A DNA stretch of 64,000 nucleotides from DATNPH01 sp036703315 (GTDB lineage Bacteria > Cyanobacteriota > Cyanobacteriia > Cyanobacteriales > Coleofasciculaceae), in the NCBI GenBank assembly GCA_036703315.1, contig DATNPH010000080.1:37265-101264 (forward strand), read 5' to 3'. Shown here piece by piece: positions 18,696-27,388 of the stretch. The notes below the pieces were generated by a model. That model saw nothing but the letters and a program-made list of their open reading frames with translations, did no database searches and was not told where the DNA came from. The position numbers and the translations under genes were made by a program. How positions within the stretch are numbered: position 1 is the first letter of the stretch; every line of letters starts with the position of its first letter.

Positions 18696-20309
18696 ATGCA
18701 ACCCCAAAGAGTCGGTCGAGTATTCATCACCCGAGCGATAACAATAACCTGGCTAGCGATCGCGGCTGGCTGTTCTCAACCTGACTCACCTGAATCTACA
18801 GCTACACCAACAGCAGCAACGTCACCCAAGTCATCAGCCGTAGCAGGGGCAGCCCGAAAACCTGCATCTTCTCCAACGCCTCAGTCCGACTCCTTCCTCC
18901 AAGCGATCGACAGCGCAATCAGTGCAGCAACACTCACTCAATCAGCTGTATCAAAGGATGACTGGAAGCTAATTGTTAGTCAATGGCAAAGAGCGATTTC
19001 ACTCCTCAAGTTCCTACCAACGTCTCACCCCAAAAGAGTATTAGCTAACCAAAAGATAGTAGAGTATCAGCGCAACCTCGCTTATGCTCAACAGCAGGCA
19101 GCCAGGGTTTCCAAACCCAATACTTCTCCCAGCACCACTGCCCCAGTTGCGGTAGTCTCCAAAACAACCAATGCAAATACAATTCCCTCAGTTTCGGCAG
19201 CTTGGAATTTCCTCGTGTTAGCAGGTGGCGGTGCCCCTTCTTACAACGAAATAGCCCTAGAAAAAAATGTTCTCTACTTCCAGCGCACCTTAGAAACTCT
19301 AGGATTTAACCCCACCGCTGCCACCATTTTCTTTGCAAATGGCAACGATGGACAGGCAACGGTTCGCTACATCAATCAACAGAGAGAACAGCAATTCAAA
19401 GTACCAGAAATTCCCTTTCTTAAGGGAGCAGCAACTTTAGAAAACTTCCAGCGTTGGATTCGGCAAACAGCGAGTCAGACGACAAAACGTCCTATCTTCT
19501 TCTATTTCACTGGTCATGGTAGTAAGAACAACCAAGATGTGAACAACAATGGTCTAATTTTGTGGCAAGGAAGACACCTAACGGTACAGGAATTAGCAAA
19601 TCAGCTGGACGAACTTCCTCAAGACACCCCAGTGGTGACGATGATGGCTCAGTGTTATGCCGGGTCATTCGCCAACTTTATTTACCAGGGAGGCATTCCT
19701 AGGCAACCTGTGGCACTCCGGACGCGCTGTGGTTTCTTCGCCACTGTCAGTACTCGGACTTCAGTTGGCTGTACACCTGAGGTTAATGAAGCTGACTATG
19801 AGGACTACAGCTCCAGTTTCTTTGCCGGACTCAGTGGACGCAGCCGCACAGGTGAATCAGTTCCCTCGGCAGACTACAACCAAGATGGACGAGTTAGCTA
19901 TGCTGAAGCCCATGCTTTTGCGAAAGTAGACGAGAAAGCTTCGGACTGGCCTATATCCACTTCAGAGGCTTGGTTACAAAGCAAAGCTTCCCCCAAAACT
20001 AGAGACTTGTTGCTCTCTGAGCCGATGACCCGAATTTTACAAACGGCTCGCCCGGAACAGCGCCATGTTGTAGAGTCCATCGCCCAGATGTTTAACTTAG
20101 ACATGGAAAAATCTTTGATAGAGAACAGGCAGACTCTAAGTAAAGCTAATGTCAGTAACGAGGAGCAAGGAGCTTATTTGACACGCCTACAGATGGAATT
20201 GATTAACATCGGCATGGAGAAGAACATCCGCACTATGGGCTACAAACAAGAGATTGCTATTCTCGACCGTTTAATTAAGTGTGAAGGTAGCTCTTGGGGA
20301 AGTATTTGA
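18696..20309 (+). CDS. Lipoprotein with caspase-like (C13/C14-type) protease domain and EF-hand loop
   Basis: A 537-residue exported protease candidate. The signal peptide ends in a lipobox (LAIAAGC, Cys26), so it should be lipid-anchored outside the cytoplasmic membrane or in the lumen. A Thr/Ser/Pro-rich linker leads to a helical domain (about 70-135, AATLTQSAVSKDDW) shared with the next gene. Residues about 165-430 form a caspase/legumain-like domain with catalytic His274 (FTGHGS) and Cys320 (AQCYAG). An EF-hand-type loop D393YNQDGRVSYAE404 lies just after it, suggesting calcium control. The start ATG is the one conserved in the paralogue; an upstream TTG at 18651 is less likely. Substrate unknown. 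Confidence 0.8.
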   Translation: MQPQRVGRVFITRAITITWLAIAAGCSQPDSPESTATPTAATSPKSSAVAGAARKPASSPTPQSDSFLQAIDSAISAATLTQSAVSKDDWKLIVSQWQRAISLLKFLPTSHPKRVLANQKIVEYQRNLAYAQQQAARVSKPNTSPSTTAPVAVVSKTTNANTIPSVSAAWNFLVLAGGGAPSYNEIALEKNVLYFQRTLETLGFNPTAATIFFANGNDGQATVRYINQQREQQFKVPEIPFLKGAATLENFQRWIRQTASQTTKRPIFFYFTGHGSKNNQDVNNNGLILWQGRHLTVQELANQLDELPQDTPVVTMMAQCYAGSFANFIYQGGIPRQPVALRTRCGFFATVSTRTSVGCTPEVNEADYEDYSSSFFAGLSGRSRTGESVPSADYNQDGRVSYAEAHAFAKVDEKASDWPISTSEAWLQSKASPKTRDLLLSEPMTRILQTARPEQRHVVESIAQMFNLDMEKSLIENRQTLSKANVSNEEQGAYLTRLQMELINIGMEKNIRTMGYKQEIAILDRLIKCEGSSWGSI

Positions 20310-20467
20310 CTAACGAAGTTTGAAGTGTAAAGAATGAAAAATGAAATGTTTGTCAGGTACATACCTAGCTGTTTGTGGCTAAAAAAATCTTAATTTTTCG
20401 ATATCTATACTTCATACTTCAACCTTTAGTTGACGCTGATTGCTCAGTACCTACCTCCTTGACAGCC

Positions 20468-21337
20468 ATGCAACCCCAAAGAGTCGGCTCAGTACTTATC
20501 ACCCGGATAATAACGATGACCCTGCTAGCGATCGCAACTGGATGTTCCCAACCTGAGTCGCCTCAAGCCACCACACCAGATCCGTCGCCTACACCAGCAC
20601 TAGCAACGTCACCCAAGCCGTCTTCACCAGCTAAAGCGTCCCAAAAGCTTGCCGCTTCTCCAACACCAACGCCGCAGGCTGATCGCTTTCCTGAGGCGAT
20701 GGACACAGCAATTGGTGCAGCAACCCTTACCCAATCCGCTGTCTCAAAGGACGACTGGAACCTAGTCGCTAATCAGTGGCAAAAAGCGATCGTGCTCCTC
20801 AAATCCCTGCCAGCATCTCATCCCAAAAGGGCATTAGCACAAAAAAAGATAGCAGAGTATCAAAGCAAGCTAGCTTATGCCAAACAGCAGACACTCAGGA
20901 GTTCTAAGCCAACAGCCTCTGCGATTTCATCACCCTCTACTTTAGTAGCATCCAAAGCACAAGCTCCTCAAGCAGAGCCTCCCCAAGCCGCTGCACCATC
21001 CCAACCAACAACACCCTCAGCACCGATTTCTTCCGCTTCAGGAAAGGTAGCTTTAGCTAACCATCTCAAACAGATAGGAGCCAAAATTTATGAAACTTTC
21101 TGGTGTCCTGTTTGCCGCTGGCAGGAGAAACAGTTTGGGGCAGAGGCATCTCGTCTAATCACTAGGGTTGAGTGTGACCCTCGTGGCAAAAATGCGAAAC
21201 CACAACTTTGTCGCCAAGCCAACATCAGAGCTTTTCCTACTTGGGAAATCAACGGTCAGTTCTATGAGGGGGGTATGGGGCTAGAGAAATTGGCTGAGTT
21301 ATCTGGCTATCAAGGTCCCCGCAACTTTAGCAACTGA
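20468..21337 (+). CDS. Lipoprotein with VKOR-type thioredoxin-like domain
   Basis: A 289-residue paralogue of the previous protein in its N-terminal half: same start MQPQRVG, lipobox ending at Cys26, Pro/Thr-rich linker and the helical domain AATLTQSAVSKDDW. The C-terminal 100 residues are different: a thioredoxin-like domain with C213PVC216 (FWCPVC), cis-Pro-like FPTWEING and GMGLEKLAELSGY, closely resembling the thioredoxin domain fused to cyanobacterial VKOR. It should handle disulphides outside the cytoplasm or in the thylakoid lumen. The CcdA-type gene follows by 181 bases on the same strand and could supply electrons. The upstream in-frame start at 20375 is not conserved in the paralogue. 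Confidence 0.85.
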   Translation: MQPQRVGSVLITRIITMTLLAIATGCSQPESPQATTPDPSPTPALATSPKPSSPAKASQKLAASPTPTPQADRFPEAMDTAIGAATLTQSAVSKDDWNLVANQWQKAIVLLKSLPASHPKRALAQKKIAEYQSKLAYAKQQTLRSSKPTASAISSPSTLVASKAQAPQAEPPQAAAPSQPTTPSAPISSASGKVALANHLKQIGAKIYETFWCPVCRWQEKQFGAEASRLITRVECDPRGKNAKPQLCRQANIRAFPTWEINGQFYEGGMGLEKLAELSGYQGPRNFSN

Positions 21338-21518
21338 ATCTTGCACTTGTCATATAGGCACTGACATCATAAAGGCTGAAGGATGAACTACGAAGATAGA
21401 AAATACCTCATCCCCTAGTTGCAAGAACTTTTAGACTCCCATCAACAACTACTCCACCAAAAATTGGTGAGGGTATCCAACCTAAAGAGCGCTCTGTACT
21501 TCATACTTCACACTTGAG

Positions 21519-22385
21519 ATGAGACGCACCAAACCGCTTACTGAAGATTCTCCTAAACGTGGTCTCTCAAAATTCCTGTTGTTTGGCTTAGTCTTTGTGG
21601 GAATAATTCTACTGATTCTGGTTACCAACCAAGTCAATGGGGGGATTTTATCAGAGACGATTGATAATTTCGCATTGGGATTGGGCGATCGCTATCAGAA
21701 ATGGTTTGAGCAACAGAGTATCCACAACCCAGTTGTTTTGCTTTCCTTATCCTTTGCAGGGGGTCTAATTGCCAGCATCTCTCCCTGCATCCTATCTCTA
21801 CTGCCCGTCAACCTCAGCTACATTGGCACTCGTGAAATTACCTCTCGCTGGGATGCCTTTATCAAAGCTGGGTCATTTGTCCTAGGAGTAGTCACAATGC
21901 TCAGCTTGTTTGGCTTATTCTCTTCCTTGGCTGGAGCTGTGCTGATCCAATTCCGTGGCTATATCCAGATAGTAGTCGGTGCAGTGATTATCTTAATGGG
22001 GTTGATGCTCTTAGGAATAGTACGTCTACCTCTACCTCAGACCAACTTTAAATCGCCGATTACTGGTCCTTACGGTGTTGGGTTGACCTTCGCCCTAGTT
22101 AGTTCTCCCTGTACTAGTCCTGTGATGTTTGCGGTTTTGACTGCTGCTGCCAGTACTGGTTCCCAAGTCCAGAGTACACTAGCGATGGTTAGCTATTCCC
22201 TAGGCTACACAGCGGTGATTTTCTTCGCCAGTCTCTTCACCGGTTTAGTCAAACAAACCCGCTTCTTGTTGAACTACTCGCAAGGAATTGTTCGCTTTGG
22301 CAGTGTGATTTTAATTCTTATAGGAGGATACTACCTGAGCGATGGTATTGGCTGGTTGATTTCACTAATGATGAGCAACAGCTGA
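21519..22385 (+). CDS. ccdA: CcdA/DsbD-type thiol:disulphide transporter
   Basis: A 288-residue integral membrane protein of the CcdA (cytochrome c biogenesis/DsbD core) family, which moves reducing equivalents across the membrane. One N-terminal helix (about 15-37) precedes about six to seven further segments. The two functional cysteines are in ISPCILSLLP (helix one of the core) and SSPCTSPVMF, the symmetric SPC motifs of the family. The gene follows the thioredoxin-like lipoprotein on the same strand, which makes that lipoprotein the likely electron acceptor, by analogy with CcdA-CcsX/ResA pairs. In cyanobacteria the pathway serves cytochrome c6/f maturation. Confidence 0.9.
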   Translation: MRRTKPLTEDSPKRGLSKFLLFGLVFVGIILLILVTNQVNGGILSETIDNFALGLGDRYQKWFEQQSIHNPVVLLSLSFAGGLIASISPCILSLLPVNLSYIGTREITSRWDAFIKAGSFVLGVVTMLSLFGLFSSLAGAVLIQFRGYIQIVVGAVIILMGLMLLGIVRLPLPQTNFKSPITGPYGVGLTFALVSSPCTSPVMFAVLTAAASTGSQVQSTLAMVSYSLGYTAVIFFASLFTGLVKQTRFLLNYSQGIVRFGSVILILIGGYYLSDGIGWLISLMMSNS

Positions 22386-22644
22386 TCAGCTAATGTTCGC
22401 TATATTTTTATTACATTTCTATGTGTTAGAAGTTACCAATTTCTAAAAAACTGATTGTGTCAGTGGAAGGGAGGGTAAGGACTATAAGTTGTACAATTCC
22501 CGTAGAGCAAGCATCTTGCCTACCGAAGATATGTAAGTAAAATGCACCTCAACTTATCACACAAAAATCACTCTTAGGGGTGATGAAATTTTCTTCCAAA
22601 GAGATAATAATCGCCCCCAGCATCTACTCACGAACTTTAGACTC

Positions 22645-22893
22645 ATGCTCAAGTATTCGATGCAGTCATTAAAGGACGGCTATAAGCTTACAGTTTGGGA
22701 GCCCGCGCCGATTACTATAAACCGAGTTCGACCGTTTTTGTTCAAATTCATGTGCTGTGTTGCTTCAGAGGAAGAAGCACTCGAAATCTTGAGTAAGGTG
22801 CAGGCTTGTAGGGTTGTTCGTTACCAACCTCAAGTAGTAGAGTGTGCTTTGCCTCTTGTAGACGAGCAGACTGTAAATACAGCGACAGCGTAG
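22645..22893 (+). CDS. Small hypothetical protein
   Basis: An 82-residue soluble protein starting MLKYSMQSLKDGYKL, with two Cys at 38-39 (MCCV) and no recognised motif. Amino-acid composition and codon use look normal for a real gene, and the frame ends just before a heptamer repeat. No Shine-Dalgarno sequence is evident. I do not recognise the family; it could be a lineage-specific protein or chance. Confidence 0.45.
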   Translation: MLKYSMQSLKDGYKLTVWEPAPITINRVRPFLFKFMCCVASEEEALEILSKVQACRVVRYQPQVVECALPLVDEQTVNTATA

Positions 22894-22911
22894 GTGTTAT
22901 AGCAGGTGCCA

Positions 22912-22967
22912 GGTGTTAGGTGTTAGGTGTTAGGTGTTAGGTGTTAGGTGTTAGGTGTTAGGTGTTA
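22912..22967. repeat. Heptamer tandem repeat (GGTGTTA)x8
   Basis: Eight exact head-to-tail units of GGTGTTA, preceded by a variant unit GGTGCCA. This is a short tandemly repeated repetitive (STRR) sequence typical of cyanobacteria. It lies directly after the small hypothetical gene; copy number is likely variable between strains. Confidence 0.95.
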
Positions 22968-23030
22968 AATGCCGAGAGATAAGGACTTTCGCGCTTCCCC
23001 TGGGTCCTAACCTTTGTGGCGATTGCTATA

Positions 23031-24683
23031 TTAGTAACTACTCATAAGGAGACGGCTAAAGAGATTGAAATTTTTGTCGATAAAAGCGATTAAATCCACA
23101 GTATTAGAAAGCGATCGCGGTGGGTTAGAAATTAGCGTATCTAGAGCCATCAATCGGTTGAAGTTAATTTTGACTTCGCCAGGATGCTCAGTTTTGCCAT
23201 CACTCTGATAAAACTTCACGCCTGCAAGCTGCATGATTTTGATAAACTCTTGAGCCATGATGCCGTAGCCGATAGTAGTCGGATGAATGCCATCTGCGGA
23301 GAATAAGCCACCCTGTATGCGACCCTGTGGACCTGATCTAAAAAAGCGGGAGTCTGGCACCGGGTTAAGTGCCTGAAGCGCAGGCGGCAACTCATATGCA
23401 CCACCAACTTCATCCCACCAACTTGGCGTTGCCAATTTGTCGTCCAGATAGCGGCGGGATGCCAAGCGATCGAGTAACCCAGCTGTTTCAAACAGATACC
23501 AATCTCTACCTTCTTCTCGACCTTGGCGCACAATAGCTGTGATGTGGTCATTGTACTGGTCGATCGCACTATCGATCGCTCGTGCTTCCTGCTCTGTGAT
23601 GTGCGGGTGCTTACTGGCGTTAAAATCTTCGTCCTTAATCCAAGGCAAGGTGTAGTAAGGAAAATATCGAGACCCTGGCTTAACTTTATTCCCTTTACTG
23701 TCTTTATTAACACCACGGGCAAAAGGAGCGATCGTGACGTGAGGAACTGTTCCCCAAATGACGTGACGAGCGCGAATTTGCTTAACCTCTTCAACTATCC
23801 TGTCCAGTTCAGCCTTGAAGTGACTCGGTCTCCAGACAGTATACTTGTCGTTTTCCTCCATATCCTCAAAGTCATCACCGCTCCAACTCACCTTGAATGT
23901 AAGAACGCTTCCTAAAGCATTATTTGAACCGATGAGGATAATCAGCGTTTCAATGCCATCCCCGTCATTCGTCTCTTGCGTACCCTCTGCACCGAGTGCT
24001 ACCGCTGCTTGCAGTGGAGAAAGTGATCGGCGCTGAGAATCCCGTGCAGAGTACAAAACCTGTATAGCCGCACGTTCGTTATGATTTTCGACGACCTGCT
24101 GAATAAAGTCGTCCTTTGGCGGGTGCGTATTGATGACGTGTTGGCAGATGTCTGCATTACGGGACAGGATATTCCGCAAATCCCACCCATAGATGGCAAG
24201 GTTGTGGTTAATTTCTCGTTGGGTAGGTAAGGCAGTCCCTTCACCACGTTCCCAATAATCCTCCACTTTGTCCAGCTGTTGGCGTAAAAACAACAGAGTA
24301 GGAGTGAAATCATACCAGTCAATCTTGTTACCAAACTGCCGCTCTAACTGTCGAGCCAGCCATTCCAGGTTGAGCGGCAACCCATCTCCCGGTCCACCAT
24401 AGGTTGGATAACGCATCTGGTTCCAGCCCATTGCCCTAGCAATGATCATGGGATACGAGAGTTTCGTATTGAAGATTGCCCCACTTTGAAAACCTTGTGT
24501 GAGAGAGTCGCCAATTGTAACGAGACGGTGCCGAGGAGTTCCTATACTTTGATTGACTACATCTTTCAGTTCAGGACGAATACCTAGAGTAGGGTCTGTC
24601 ACAGGCTTGCGAGCCTCTGGGCGGATCTCTACCTCATCCGGCGTTTTCGGATCGCGCATATCATCTGTGACTGGTTTTTCCAT
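23031..24683 (-). CDS. GDSL/SGNH-family hydrolase
   Basis: A 550-residue SGNH hydrolase. Block I is TIGDSLTQG with nucleophile Ser60; the oxyanion block III is IGSNNAL near 250; the Asp-His pair is in SADGIHPTT near 497-500. Two large insertions make it longer than usual 200-350 residue members. No signal peptide is seen, and the first 50 residues are acidic and low in hydrophobicity. It probably cleaves an ester; substrate unknown. The ATG chosen has ACGGAAATACT upstream; the longer frame would begin inside a dispersed repeat and is rejected. It follows the sugar importer ATPase by 290 bases on the same strand, so a link to carbohydrate ester use is possible. Confidence 0.8.
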   Translation of the reverse strand: MEKPVTDDMRDPKTPDEVEIRPEARKPVTDPTLGIRPELKDVVNQSIGTPRHRLVTIGDSLTQGFQSGAIFNTKLSYPMIIARAMGWNQMRYPTYGGPGDGLPLNLEWLARQLERQFGNKIDWYDFTPTLLFLRQQLDKVEDYWERGEGTALPTQREINHNLAIYGWDLRNILSRNADICQHVINTHPPKDDFIQQVVENHNERAAIQVLYSARDSQRRSLSPLQAAVALGAEGTQETNDGDGIETLIILIGSNNALGSVLTFKVSWSGDDFEDMEENDKYTVWRPSHFKAELDRIVEEVKQIRARHVIWGTVPHVTIAPFARGVNKDSKGNKVKPGSRYFPYYTLPWIKDEDFNASKHPHITEQEARAIDSAIDQYNDHITAIVRQGREEGRDWYLFETAGLLDRLASRRYLDDKLATPSWWDEVGGAYELPPALQALNPVPDSRFFRSGPQGRIQGGLFSADGIHPTTIGYGIMAQEFIKIMQLAGVKFYQSDGKTEHPGEVKINFNRLMALDTLISNPPRSLSNTVDLIAFIDKNFNLFSRLLMSSY

Positions 24684-24765
24684 AGTATTTCCGTGTTCTA
24701 AGGTCGAACAATAGTTACTGAGTAATCCGCAAACAATGAGGTAAAGTCCAGAATTGATTATAGAC

Positions 24766-24852
24766 CTGTCTTGAAAATAGCAGGGGAGGAGGGGAAGCAC
24801 AGGAGGCAGGGGAGAGGAATTTTCATTCCTTTGTTGTGGGCAATCGCCCATG
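24766..24852 (+). repeat. Dispersed repeat, family A copy
   Basis: Begins CTGTCTTGAAAATAG, contains a G/A-rich variable section (GGGGAGGAGGGGAAGC) and ends AATTTTCATTCCTTTGTTGT followed by GGGCAATCGCCCATG. The start is identical to that of the copy at 58103. It lies just upstream of the hydrolase gene. Confidence 0.65.
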
Positions 24853-24973
24853 CTGCCTCAGTTAAAAATCGGGAGTAAGGAGTGGGGGAAGAGAAATTTC
24901 CAGTTAGCCATTAGCAAAAAAAAGTTGCAACGTTTCCTGTGGAGGAGCGCTGCGCTTAGAGCACTGAACTGGC

Positions 24974-26137
24974 TCAACCGTTGGTAAATTGACGTTGCGG
25001 TGGAATTTCTTGATTATCGGTTGTACGAAGATTGAGAGGCTGGCGAACTCGTTCCTGTTCCAATTCATAGTGGCTTTGGATGCGATCGCCACTCTGAACA
25101 TTAAACCAGTGAATGGCTTGGGGTGCCACAGATAGCGTCACGTCTTCTCCTTCCCACACCTGATCAGTAGGCAATAAAGCGCGTATTCTCAAATCTGAAC
25201 CGTTAACCCGAACGCTAATCAGATTTTGCATCCCCAGGTTTTCTACTAAGAATATCCGGCCCTGAATCGTCACCGTATCCTCCGGTTCGGCGAGGTGGAC
25301 ATCTTCTGGACGGATGCCCAGTACAATCTGTGAAGGTGGTGAGGAAACGTTTGGCAAAGGAATTCTAGACTCACCCAAGACAGCATTATTGCCTTCACAG
25401 TTGAGTGTCAATAAGTTCATCTGGGGACTGCCCACGAAACCCGCAACAAATTGGTTGGCAGGTCTAGTGTAGATCTCTTGGGGGGGTGCCAGCTGTTGCA
25501 GATTACCGTCATACAATACAGCCACTTTGCTCGAAAGGGTCATAGCTTCCGTCTGGTCGTGAGTCACGTAAACCACCGGTGCCTGCTGCTTCTCGAATAG
25601 CTGTTTTAAATCTGCCCGCACTTGCTCTCGCAACAAGGCGTCAAGATTACTCAGTGGTTCATCTAACAAAAATATATCCGGTTCACGCACCAAAGCACGA
25701 CCCAGAGCAACCCTCTGCCGTTGACCACCTGACATCTGCCCTGGTTTACGATCCATCAAGTGTTCAAGTCCCAGCTTCGCGGCGACATCATTCACGCGCC
25801 GCCGAATTTCATCTGATGGCATTTTGCGTAGCTTCAGACCGGCAGCAATATTTTCATATACCGTCATGTGGGGATAAAGAGCGTAGCTTTGGAACACCAT
25901 TGCAATATTACGTTTGCCTGGCCCAACACGGCTGACATCCCGCCCGTTAATCACTACTTTGCCACGAGTGGGTGGCTCCAACCCCGCTATCAGCCGCAAT
26001 AACGTCGATTTACCACATCCTGATGGACCCAGCAGGGTGAGAAACTCGCCCTCATCAACATCTATACTAATGTCTTTAACAGGGACTACTTTAGGATTGT
26101 AGGTTTTGTTAAGATTTATTAGTTCAAGCTTTGCCAT
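24974..26137 (-). CDS. Carbohydrate ABC importer ATPase (MalK/UgpC type)
   Basis: A 387-residue ABC ATPase with a C-terminal regulatory TOBE region, the layout of MalK/UgpC/MsmK. Walker A is GPSGCGKST, the signature MSGGQRQRVALGRAL, Walker B DIFLLDEPLSNLD, and the switch His is in VTHDQTEAM. Residues from about 240 form the OB/TOBE domain (GIRPEDVHLAE). It energises import through the two permeases encoded upstream on the same strand. A 329-base gap separates it from them, so it may have its own promoter and could serve more than one importer. The ATG beginning MAKLELINL is preferred to a GTG four codons earlier. Confidence 0.9.
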   Translation of the reverse strand: MAKLELINLNKTYNPKVVPVKDISIDVDEGEFLTLLGPSGCGKSTLLRLIAGLEPPTRGKVVINGRDVSRVGPGKRNIAMVFQSYALYPHMTVYENIAAGLKLRKMPSDEIRRRVNDVAAKLGLEHLMDRKPGQMSGGQRQRVALGRALVREPDIFLLDEPLSNLDALLREQVRADLKQLFEKQQAPVVYVTHDQTEAMTLSSKVAVLYDGNLQQLAPPQEIYTRPANQFVAGFVGSPQMNLLTLNCEGNNAVLGESRIPLPNVSSPPSQIVLGIRPEDVHLAEPEDTVTIQGRIFLVENLGMQNLISVRVNGSDLRIRALLPTDQVWEGEDVTLSVAPQAIHWFNVQSGDRIQSHYELEQERVRQPLNLRTTDNQEIPPQRQFTNG

Positions 26138-26466
26138 GGTTTTTATCACTTATTGCTCAGAAACTTGTGATGAGATTTAGTCCTCACTGTATCTATTAAA
26201 GCTAGATTATTTTCGGAAGGTAGAGGGAGTCACGAAAGAGCATAAAGTTTGAAATTATATTGTATAGTTATACACCAAGTTTCCTCCTTAACCCATCCTT
26301 CTATGTGGCATAGCGCCGTGATAAATAGGTAGGCAAGGTTAAACAGAAGATAAACTCAACCTATTCGCCTTTAGACTTCCTTGCAGTCCTGACATCTGAG
26401 AGAGACATTTTTAGTTGATTTACGTTCACCTACTTAGCTGAAAATTCAGCAAGCCTTAAATTCTTT
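26138..26466. other. Spacer within the ABC transporter cluster
   Basis: About 330 bases upstream of the ATPase gene with no coding signal. It probably contains a promoter for the ATPase gene; I do not see a clear consensus or a strong hairpin. Confidence 0.45.
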
Positions 26467-27336
26467 CTATCCTTTGACAGCACCAGCGGTTAAACCTTGG
26501 ACGATCTTTCGCTGGAATGCCAGTACTAGCGCTATCAAAGGTAATGTTCCCAAAATTGTAGCAGCGGCGATCGGTCCGTAGGGAATTTCAAACACTGATG
26601 CCCCACTTAACTGAGCTGTTGCTACGGGGATAGTCTTCATCGTTTCGCGGGTTATGAATGTTAAGGCAAAAATGAACTCATTCCAGGCAGCAATGAAGGT
26701 GAGAATTCCTGTCGTCGCCAGTGCCGGAAGCGTCATGGGCAGTACAATTTGGGTCAGCATTTGAATGGTACTGTAGCCATCTACCCTAGCAGAATCTTCT
26801 AAATCTTTTGGCAACTGTTGAAAGAAACTCCGCATTACCAGAATTGTCAGTGGCAAATTGATAGCGGTGTAGGGAATAATCAGCGCCAAGTAGTTATTGC
26901 CTAAATTTAAGGCTTTGACGACTTCTAATAATCCCACAAACAGCAACACGGCGGGAAATAGCGTCACAATCAAGATACTGGCGAGGATGATTTTCTCTCC
27001 CGGCAATCGCATGCGTGCTAAAGCATAGGCAGCAGGAGCCCCTAATCCCAAAGCCAAGACTGTTGAGGTAATAGAAACGAGGGCGCTATTGAAGATGTAG
27101 GAGGTAAACGGACGGCGGACGAACAGAGACTGGTAATGTTCTAGAGTGATTCGTGTAGGAATGTAGACAGTAGGAACAGCAGAGATATCTGCATTCACTT
27201 TGAATGAGGTGAGCACTTGCCAGAGGATGGGTGCCAGGAAAAAGGCAACAACTAAAAAGACAGAGATTGGTAAAATAAATTTCCGCCAGTTGAAGGTTGA
27301 TGCTTCTTGTTCGCGTTGATTTGCAACGGTAGTCAT
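26467..27336 (-). CDS. Carbohydrate ABC importer permease (MalG type)
   Basis: A 289-residue membrane protein with six predicted transmembrane segments, the first at about 20-40. The EAA loop that docks to the ATPase is visible as ARVDGYSTIQMLTQIVLPMTLPAL (about residues 185-208, quoted in part). The C-terminus QRKIVQGLTAGAVKG is the classic MalG/UgpE/LacG ending. It forms the translocation channel with the permease encoded 52 bases upstream. A short ATTAGTC repeat lies between the two genes. Confidence 0.92.
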   Translation of the reverse strand: MTTVANQREQEASTFNWRKFILPISVFLVVAFFLAPILWQVLTSFKVNADISAVPTVYIPTRITLEHYQSLFVRRPFTSYIFNSALVSITSTVLALGLGAPAAYALARMRLPGEKIILASILIVTLFPAVLLFVGLLEVVKALNLGNNYLALIIPYTAINLPLTILVMRSFFQQLPKDLEDSARVDGYSTIQMLTQIVLPMTLPALATTGILTFIAAWNEFIFALTFITRETMKTIPVATAQLSGASVFEIPYGPIAAATILGTLPLIALVLAFQRKIVQGLTAGAVKG

Positions 27337-27344
27337 AGGTTGTT

Positions 27345-27364
27345 ATTAGTCATTAGTCATTAGT
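27345..27364. repeat. Short heptamer repeat (ATTAGTC)
   Basis: Two full units and six bases of a third unit of ATTAGTC, lying between the two permease genes. A small STRR-type repeat inside an operon. Confidence 0.7.
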
Positions 27365-27388
27365 TAGTGGTCATTGGTTAAGTGACTA

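Noticed and set aside
22912..22967. CRISPR array
   Set aside because: The heptamer repeats have no spacers and no cas genes lie nearby; it is a simple tandem repeat.
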